Positions 57,246 through 64,000 of a stretch of 64,000 nucleotides of DNA are shown piece by piece. This DNA comes from Hofstenia miamia. Taxonomy: Eukaryota > Xenacoelomorpha > Acoela. The position numbers and the translations under genes were made by a program. The stretch is from the NCBI GenBank assembly GCA_004352715.1, contig SCFE01000051.1, positions 519,806 through 583,805 on the forward strand. The letters are read 5' to 3'. Under the pieces are notes generated by a model. It made no database searches. It was given only the letters and a program-made list of their open reading frames with translations, and was not told the origin of the DNA. Positions within the stretch are counted from its first letter, which is position 1. The number at the start of each line of letters is the position of its first letter.

Positions 57246-58430
57246 CTACAAAGACCTCGTGATCGAAAAATGATATAACGTTGAATTTTTTTTGGTAAAA
57301 ACGTGATTTGGCAAGTGGATTGTGCGTAATAAAAGAACAAAATTGACTGAATAGTGTTCACATTAAATAGAAAATTTAATATCGAACCTTTTCAAAAGCG
57401 TCGAAAATAAAATTTTAAATAATTAGACGTCCTCATGAGAAGGGTAGACGTAAGATGATATATTATTAACGAAATTGAAACAATGACATTTATTAAATTT
57501 TACACAAGGGGATCATCCGATATTACAAACTTAATGAACTGGAAAGAGTAATTGAGAAAAGTAACAAAACCAAGTGGAAATCAAACTCATTTCAAACCAT
57601 TCACAATAAAAATATTTAATAAACACTTATTAATTTAAATTGTTTACTACAGTCAAAGAAATACGAGTAAAGCACTATTTCATATTGTTGGACAATCACA
57701 TTTGTTCATGAAAGGTGAATAAAATGCAAAGTAAAAAAAACCTCATCATACAATCAATTTGAATTTTTCCCACTCAACGATAAAAGTTTTTTTGGTGTAT
57801 CTGCAATTTTTTTGAAAAGTAAACAATTCGAAATACTGCTTAAAATGTAAACAAAAAATTGCATGCCAATTGTAGAAACACGAATATAACGATTTTGGGA
57901 AAAAGTAATTCAAAGATTATAATAAAGGCAAAAAATGGTATGAACTTCCAAGCTAAATGAGAAAAATGAAATAAACCTTACTGATTGGAAGACCATAAGC
58001 CAAACATCGTGAACTGTTATCTCGTAAATAATAAGAAAAATTTCTGTTCGGTGCAGAGAAAAACAGGATTAATGGTGAAATAGTGTAACAGGCTGCTGTG
58101 TAAAATCAGCAAATGGCTTTATTGCCGAATCAATTTAATAATGAATTTATTAGTAAACACAAACAAATGGCCAGTGGTGGAGAACTCTCAATGGGCAATG
58201 AACTGATTAGTGACTAATGACGTCACGTGACATGTAGCGTCGCAGGAGAAAAGGGACAGACGCGAATGGAATATTAATAGAGAAAATGAGCGACAATAAT
58301 AATTTAAAGGCATGCGCGACAACAATGACATAAAAAGTGTAACAGTAAGGTTAATCATACTTACCACTGTCTAGAACAGATGAAATGTTAAAAATGTAAT
58401 AGTACTCAGATACTTTCTAATTCAATAAAA

Positions 58431-58645
58431 TCAGTGGTGCAAAGTTGGAATCGGTTCGGGAGAACCGACGGTTCGATTCGGTTCGGTTCCGGGTACAATA
58501 TCCTAGAAAAATCGGGTACGGTTTCGGGTAGGCCCACATGTTCCAAGAAAACTCCAGCTACTTCAATTACAAACAATTTCGGGTACGTGTTTAAACAACC
58601 GGTTCATGTTTCGGTTCCAAATTCTGTACCCGATTCCAACTCTGC
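58431..58645. mobile_element. GC-rich MITE-like element (hAT-type ends likely)
   Basis: The left end contains TGCAAAGTTGGAATCGGTTC; the right end inverted gives TGCAGAGTTGGAATCGGGTA. CGGTTCGG/GGGTAC repeats fill the interior. CAGTGGTG occurs at both edges. The 148-codon frame over it is repeat-encoded and not a gene. A clear target duplication was not seen. Confidence 0.5.
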
Positions 58646-59625
58646 AGTGGTGGAAGGTAGGGTTCTGCGAGAACGTTCAATCCCACAGGAGCGTGACTAC
58701 ATATTTCTAGGGATCGAGAATTACACAACCGGATCCGGATATCCGGTAAATTTTAACGTGTTCACCGGATTTTACCGGACAACATATTCTGAGATAAAAC
58801 TTAATTTAAAAGCTATATTTTTCCATGATATGGAAGTTGTCATTCGAAAAAACGAGTTTTTCTTACATATCAGGGCATAATCAATTTAATATGGTCAAAA
58901 TGTTTATTTTCATCCGCAAGAAGTCGATATTAATTGAGAAATGAGGTTGTTCTTCACTAATAACTATTAATATATTATCCGGCATATGGAACTAGGACCA
59001 CGTATTTCAGAATATTATCTGGTCATTTTCGTCAACTTTGGGCAAAAACAAATGCTATGTGGTGGTACTCCATGGAATCATTCAACCTGAAAATTAGATG
59101 AGACTGCAAAAGGATTGAATGGATTAAATGGGAGTGGGACAACTAAAATTCTGATCTCATGGCACTCTGGTGGAAATTCAATTTGAGATGACGATAGCAT
59201 TGCAATTATTTGCATTTTAAACCAGTGAGAATAAAATAATGCATCTATATATCAATTTACTGAAAAAATAAGGCATATTTCATTCATTTTGTAATTATTT
59301 ATATCTATGCTTTTTGTCAGTGATGATAACATTCGACAACAATGCCTTTGTTTGAAAGTAATGATCAAAACAAAGAAGAGACTCAATGAAAATGAAAGGA
59401 TGTTTTACCACTTTGTAAAAGTAAATATGGAAATCAAGAATTTCAGTTATAATTAAAAGTTGGTCGCGTCTAGAAAATTTTGTAATTCAATCCTATTGAT
59501 TTGAAATCTTTTCAAAAACATATTATGATCTTGAAAAATTCAAATAATAAATTAGGTTTTGTAGCACGCAAGTTTTAATTAACCCTGACTGAAATATTTT
59601 AAATATGAAACGTTATTTGCTTCTA

Positions 59626-59982
59626 CAGGGTGTGGGTGTCCGCGCATCGAAATTACAGACAATAAGTAAAAGAGAAAGCGATGAGACCAAATTGTATCAG
59701 AAATATCTCTCGACTCTTTGATGATGCCTCACTCGTTCTTTCGACCTGACAACTCAATCACGACCACAGTCACCGGTCTGAACATAGTAATTGACTTAAC
59801 TACCTCACAAATCCATATCGAGTTAATAAGGATGTACACAATTAGACAAAGAAAGCAAAATCAATCACAGGAAAGCACATATGTAAACAAAACAACAGAT
59901 TTCACGCAAAAAAACACAATTTTCAGAAAGTTTCAGGCATTTAGGGCAGTTCCAAATGTCCACGCAGCGCGGACACGCTGTT
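59626..59982. mobile_element. Candidate MITE with CAG...GTGTCCGCGC ends
   Basis: GTGTCCGCGC near the left end (59634-59645) is mirrored by GCGCGGACAC (59968-59977). CAGGG starts the left end and CAGCG the inverted right end. No coding content; target duplication unclear. Confidence 0.35.
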
Positions 59983-60646
59983 TCATAAGTTTCATAAGTT
60001 TATTCATCATCTCTTAGTGAATATCCACCATTGTGCTTATAAAAACCACAAATCAAAAATCAAAGATATTTGAATAAAATATCTACAAAAACTACAAAAT
60101 ACGCTTTTAATTAAATTTCAATCTAGTTCTTTTCATTTGAAGGATCCTTCCAAATGGACAATAGTTGGCAAGTCACTGTTATTCCGAAGACTCGTCTTGT
60201 TTCTGGTGATAATATGTTTAGCGTTTGTGGTCCAAAATTATTAAATTCTTTGTAATCCTAAGGAATGAATAGTCTACCATGGTTTTCAAGAAAACACGCA
60301 AACATGAGCTTTTCATACAGAAATTAACCGATCTCAACTTACAAAGTGTAATTTTTAGAATTAATTTTTTTTAAGTATGTGGTCCTTTATCAAGAATATA
60401 AATTATTATTATTTATTATTAAATGTATCTGAATCTTCGACAAGAACAACCGAGTTTTAATGAAAACATTCAAATAAATGTAAAAAATAGTTAAACAAAA
60501 TCAATAAAGAAACAATTAAGCTTTCGAGAGGAGAAAGTAATAGAGCTTGTTTATTTGAGAAATACATGTGACTAAGAGATACTAAATAATAGAAATGATA
60601 ATATTCTATGTCGCAGGTTGATCTCAAAGATGCACAAATAACTTAC

Positions 60647-60790
60647 GTCACTTTGAGTACGTTGGGGACTAAGAATGACATCGCATGCAGAGCGAATGGC
60701 ACTCGCTGCTATAGCGAATTGTTTCAAATCCACAAGACCAGGCTTTCCCGGTGTGCTGGCAGGATCTGACATTCCAATCAAATACGCGAC
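60647..60790 (-). CDS. TLN: Talin exon, R8
   Basis: 48 codons: VAYLIGMSDPASTPGKPGLV, DLKQFAIAASAIRSACDVIL, matching AAYLVGVSDPNSQ...QGLV. GTAAGT donor; entered from a GC donor upstream. Confidence 0.95.
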
Positions 60791-61119
60791 CTAAACAGTA
60801 CACGAATGTCATTAAAATCGCAATTAGAGACGAAAGACAAAACTAGAGTGGCAGACGGGTCAACCAAAGCTCATGGGTCAGAAATAGGGGAATCATTACT
60901 CAAAGAAATTAAGTTTAACAACTAAAATTCATATAGCTAACCATCTAGGCATTGACATTTTGTATACAAAGTAATTGACATAAAATCGACATAAAATGGA
61001 ATTTAACATTTAACAATATTTAGGTCAGAATGCTATGAATGGGGTGGACGGGGTTGCTAAACATTTGACACTCTTGCCATATTATTGAGAATTTTCATAA
61101 CCAAGTAGTGAAAACATGC

Positions 61120-61332
61120 CTGTGCTGTAGTTTCTGTTAATCCACAAACAGAATCTCCAGTTGCGTCGACTTGCTCACCGAACTTGCCAAGATCACCGGA
61201 TTTGGCGTGAAGCGATAATGCATTAATTCCTTCAACGAGTTTTTTAGATTTTTCATTGATTCCATCCAAACACTCAAAATAGTTTTTATTGTTTAGTTGC
61301 TGCCGGGGATTATCCAACAGCTTGGCAGAGGC
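61120..61332 (-). CDS. TLN: Talin exon, R7
   Basis: 71 codons: ASAKLLDNPRQQLNNKNYFE, CLDGINEKSKKLVEGINALS, AKSGDLGKFGEQVDATGDSV, CGLTETTAQ. The exon must end at CAG followed by GCATGT to keep the conserved AQ-AYL junction, so this is a GC-AG intron. Confidence 0.93.
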
Positions 61333-61391
61333 CTAAAATTTCAAAGAAAATAGAAACTATACCAACACTAAAATTGATGTAAATCACATAC

Positions 61392-61523
61392 CTCGACATT
61401 CCGTTTGGTATTATCCACACGCTTAGTTGATTCTATAACTACTTTCAAAGCTTCAGGATCATCGGGCTGTCCAGGTAGCGCGCTAATGCAAAGACGAAGT
61501 GCCATTGAAACTTTCTTGGAAGC
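61392..61523 (-). CDS. TLN: Talin exon, R6/R7
   Basis: 44 codons: ASKKVSMALRLCISALPGQP, then DDPEALKVVIESTKRVDNTK. PGQ and flanks align with INQLITMCTQQAPGQ. Confidence 0.9.
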
Positions 61524-61956
61524 CTAAAGTATTCTTTTAAAATCAATTTTCGACACATTTAATATTAATGATTCATTTGAATATTTCATAAGATAAAATT
61601 AATATTTAACTTATATTTGTTGTAAAATTGGAAATACTGTACTTATTTACATGGCAAAAGTCGAGAATTTTCGAAGTTATTTCCTAGTAAAATACTATTC
61701 AATTTGCAAATTCCGTTTGTTGCAAGTGCTTCACTTTAATTGTGTTGTTTGATTTCTAAACTCAGTAAAATGGTTCACTTTTGTTAGTTAGCCATATTTT
61801 ATAGTCTATCGGAAAATAATTTTTTATAAATTGCGATAGAAAAACATAAAAATGAACCAATTTAAGGTTTTCTTGATTTGTTTATATATATATATATATA
61901 CGCTCCTATGCTGTCTGGAAAATTGCACATTGTGATACGTGACGCACGTTTCAAAC

Positions 61957-62028
61957 TATTTTAAATATATTTTTAGCTTCACCATCATCCATTCCAGCTG
62001 CAACGCCTTCGATAGAAGACAACAACGA
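61957..62028 (-). CDS. TLN: Probable talin exon, R6
   Basis: 24 codons after a TTTTTAG acceptor: SLLSSIEGVAAGMDDGEAKN, IFKI. AKN falls where vertebrate talins have xAKNLL, and phase 0 matches the next exon. The donor would be GTTTGA, a weak site; the stronger-looking GTGAAG at 61982 would break phase. The upstream exon lies beyond the Tc1 insertion or the window edge. Confidence 0.5.
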
Positions 62029-62257
62029 CTAAAAAGCCATCCGAATAATTTTAGATTTTTAATCAGAATATAACTAATTCCTAGAAATGGACATAATAAA
62101 TGAGTTCGGGGCTACGGCATGCAACTTTCAAATAGAATTATACAAGATAAAATTAGCATGCTTCACTAGCTTGGAATAAAATTGTAATTTATTTTTATAC
62201 TAGAAACTATTCAAATGTTTTAAAATCTCAACCAGGTTAATTATTTATTATAATATA

Positions 62258-63904
62258 CAGTCGTGTGCAAGAGTATTGAGCACTCCTTACAAAATAACTA
62301 TAATTCAATTTCCGAGCTTTAAATTTCTGTGGTGAGGGTTTAGCTGAATGTTATTACACAGAAGGCTCTATTTTAAGGAAATTAGAAAAATAATTACCTA
62401 CTTGTGAACTCTTAGTGGTCACCACCACAAGTTTCAAAGTGAGGGTACGTCTGCTTGGGTGTGCAAAAGTATTGAGCAGGGCCTTGTTGAGGAAGTTTAT
62501 TTATTTGCAGTCAAATTTCAAAGCATTAATTATTTCTTCCTCAACTATTTATGTCATTTTTATTTATTTGCCAAATAAGTTATGCCGCATTACACTCCCT
62601 CCGTGATTAAAGAGCTAATTATTGCAAAGCACTCAGAAGGTCTATCTGCAGTTGCTATATCGAAGATTGTAAAGGTACCAAGGAGCACTGTATCTAGAAT
62701 TATATGCAAATTCAAGAAAGAAGGATCAATTCAAGTAAATTCGAAATCAGGAAGACCAAGGAAAACCACTCCTGCAGATGAAAGAATGCTTATACGTATT
62801 TCAAAAGCCAATCCGGAGAAGACCACAAGACAACTACAACAAGAGTGGGCTCAAGGTCAACATGTTCATAGAACGACAGTTGCAAGAATTTTAAAGAAGT
62901 ATGGTTTGCATGGCCATATTGCTGCATTGAAGCCGTTTTTAACACAAAAGCAACGACTAAATCGACTTAGGTGGTGCCGCGTGAATCTTATAGGTTCTCT
63001 TGATATCTGGAGGAAAGTGATTTTCTCGGATGAAACTAAGTTGGAACTTCATCCAAGAAGAAGACGCTTTGTGAGAAGGCCTTCAGGCAGTGGAATGCGG
63101 GATAACCCAAGATACACTGTAAAAACTATGAAACATGGTGGAAAGTCTTTGATGGTGTGGGGTTGCATTTGGTCATCCGGCCAACGAAAGCTGGTTCGCA
63201 TTGATGGGACTCTCAATAGCCGTCGCTACATTGACCTACTAAGTTGCAATTTGTTGCCTCTCATGGGAAGTGAGGAGATATTACAGCAAGATGGAGCTTC
63301 TTGTCACACTTCTAGAGAAACACGTCAATTTTTTGAAGAATCCGGATTATCCATTTTGAGCAATTGGCCAGCACAGTCTCCGGACTTAAACATTATTGAG
63401 AATTTATGGAAAATTCTCAAAGACAAAATTGCCTGTCGGTATATAAATAATGTTGATGAACTCTGGAAAGCTGCTGAGGAAGAATTCTACAATATCCCGG
63501 ATGAATACATCGGAAAACTCTTTGACAGCATACCTCGAAGATTGGAAGAGGTTATTCGAAGAAAAGGCTTCTCTTCTTCGTATTGACTGCAGGAGATTCA
63601 AATATAATTTTGTATTCTAACATTTCTTACAATTTAATGCCATTTTACGTTCTTGTAAGATAATATATCCATTAGTTTGTTAACTTCTCATTACTTTTGC
63701 ACAGTTCAGTGTGTCATGATAATTTCTAAATTTTACAAAAAAAATTTCAATGAATAAAATACAATGTTAGCACAGATACTACAAATTAATGAACACCCGT
63801 GCGTCATTTCCAAATATCTTGTCCCCCAAATGACAGCCAACTATGGTCTCAGGGCAATTTTGTCATTTGATTTACATGGTTCTCAATACTTTTGCACACA
63901 ACGG
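62258..63904 (+). mobile_element. Complete Tc1-type transposon (DD35E) with IR/DR ends
   Basis: 1,647 bp flanked by TA at both sides (62256-62257, 63905-63906). Outer ends GTGTGCAAGAGTATTGAG (left) and GTGTGCAAAAGTATTGAG (right, inverted) are matched by inner copies at 62459-62477 and 63687-63704, the double-repeat IR/DR layout known from Tc1-like elements such as Sleeping Beauty. It encloses one uninterrupted transposase. It is inserted opposite to talin, in or upstream of an intron. Near-identical ends and an intact ORF imply a recent insertion. Confidence 0.93.
62582..63586 (+). CDS. Tc1-type transposase, DD35E, intact
   Basis: 334 residues, close to the usual Tc1 length. An N-terminal paired-like HTH region (residues about 5-50, SAVAISKIVKVPRSTVSRII) is followed by GRPRK (58-61), a second HTH (TTRQLQQEW to RTTVARILKKYGLHG) and the catalytic core: D150 in FSDETKLEL, D237 in QQDGASCHTS, E273 in NIIENLW. 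Exactly 35 residues lie between the second D and E, one more than the classic Tc1 DD34E. No stop or frameshift. It cuts and reinserts its own DNA at TA. Start chosen at the first ATG, giving full N-terminal helices. Confidence 0.95.
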   Translation: MPHYTPSVIKELIIAKHSEGLSAVAISKIVKVPRSTVSRIICKFKKEGSIQVNSKSGRPRKTTPADERMLIRISKANPEKTTRQLQQEWAQGQHVHRTTVARILKKYGLHGHIAALKPFLTQKQRLNRLRWCRVNLIGSLDIWRKVIFSDETKLELHPRRRRFVRRPSGSGMRDNPRYTVKTMKHGGKSLMVWGCIWSSGQRKLVRIDGTLNSRRYIDLLSCNLLPLMGSEEILQQDGASCHTSRETRQFFEESGLSILSNWPAQSPDLNIIENLWKILKDKIACRYINNVDELWKAAEEEFYNIPDEYIGKLFDSIPRRLEEVIRRKGFSSSY

Positions 63905-64000
63905 TACTATTATTATCCATAAACCATCTCAGATTGTGACTTTTAAAAACAATTATAAGCTATTCTAAATCAACACTATTGAAAATCCCGATAGATGGCG

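Larger units (their letters stand above)
57246..60646. other. Talin intron with two candidate MITEs
   Basis: No host exon found. See 58431-58645 and 59626-59982. About 58903-58953 repeats a stretch at about 29648-29698. Confidence 0.5.
25130..62028 (-). other. TLN: Talin gene, C-terminal half (R6 to dimerisation helix)
   Basis: Talin links integrin tails to F-actin and vinculin at adhesions. The N-terminal FERM head lies outside the window; this part is the helical rod. About 1,259 codons join in frame over 20 exons and align along the length with the last half of vertebrate talin (about 2,540 residues). Recognisable stretches include VIAKHTTSLCNSCR (R8), VKEGGGNPL (R9), LVQKAGSLQ (R10), FADQRDPIMQTARALVEET (R11), SAGNSAKQEDLLKAGN (R12), EQWSQGLVSA (R13) and MVGGIAQEMMAQEAILRK in the C-terminal helix. 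Every acceptor is TAG, and one intron (after 61120) uses a GC donor. Large introns hold transposons. The last three coding exons exist twice (25.1-26.1 and 39.5-40.1 kb); only the distal set is complete. Confidence 0.95.

Noticed and set aside
58434-58880. 148-codon plus-strand frame
   Set aside because: Its first half is encoded by the GGTTCGG/GGGTAC repeats of a MITE-like element; no domain.
61981-61983. GTGAAG donor for the most upstream talin exon
   Set aside because: It would end the exon in phase 1, while the next exon must be read in phase 0; GTTTGA at 61956 keeps the frame and the alignment.

Overview
This is animal nuclear DNA. It is AT-rich (roughly two thirds A+T by eye), intron-rich and packed with mobile-element debris. 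The only long host gene is the C-terminal half of a talin gene (integrin-actin adaptor) on the minus strand, about 1,260 codons in 20 exons between 62.0 and 25.1 kb. I followed it exon by exon with consistent splice phases, from rod bundle R6 to the R13 actin-binding bundle and the C-terminal dimerisation helix. Nothing looks prokaryotic. The talin sequence, the element mix (CR1-like LINEs with 2A motifs, Penelope-like elements with GIY-YIG, Tc1, PIF/Harbinger, hAT and piggyBac MITEs, a Polinton-like relic) and a strictly TAG 3' splice site point to an invertebrate metazoan. I cannot name the phylum safely.

Layout. 0-4.4 kb: transposase scraps, two well-bounded MITEs and a small two-exon gene for a secreted single-PLAT-domain protein (minus); a sister PLAT exon lies at 19.1 kb. 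4.9-15.2 kb: a LINE graveyard with an R2-like LINE carrying a restriction-like endonuclease (minus), then several plus-strand CR1/jockey-type copies, two of which start ORF2 with a DxExNPGP (2A) motif, an SGNH-type ORF1 fragment and a tRNA-derived SINE head. 17.06-18.78 kb: a short element with long inverted repeats (about 0.36-0.44 kb) enclosing a decayed family-B DNA polymerase, read as an internally deleted Polinton/Maverick relative. 19.6-40.4 kb: a duplicated or misassembled zone. Segment A (19581-22749) recurs almost unchanged at 30194-33362, and segment B (23750-26467, with the last three talin exons) recurs at 38031-40424 with a few percent divergence or less. Two gaps of exactly 1,000 N lie between. 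Between A' and B' a CR1-like LINE (minus) is split by a pair of Penelope-like elements in opposite orientation. 40.8-62.0 kb: talin exons in large introns holding MITEs and microsatellites. 62.26-63.90 kb: a full-length, apparently intact Tc1-type transposon with DD35E spacing.

The host genes do not form a pathway here. Talin is cytoskeletal, the PLAT proteins are probably extracellular, and almost everything else is transposon. Copy B carries all talin 3' exons. Copy B' lacks most of the penultimate coding exon through a 376-bp deletion, yet all six coding differences between the copies are synonymous. That pattern suggests two haplotypes placed in tandem by the assembler, or a very recent duplication. 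Many boundaries are marked by single N characters with the same sequence on both sides, so tandem repeats at those points should be treated as possible assembly artefacts.
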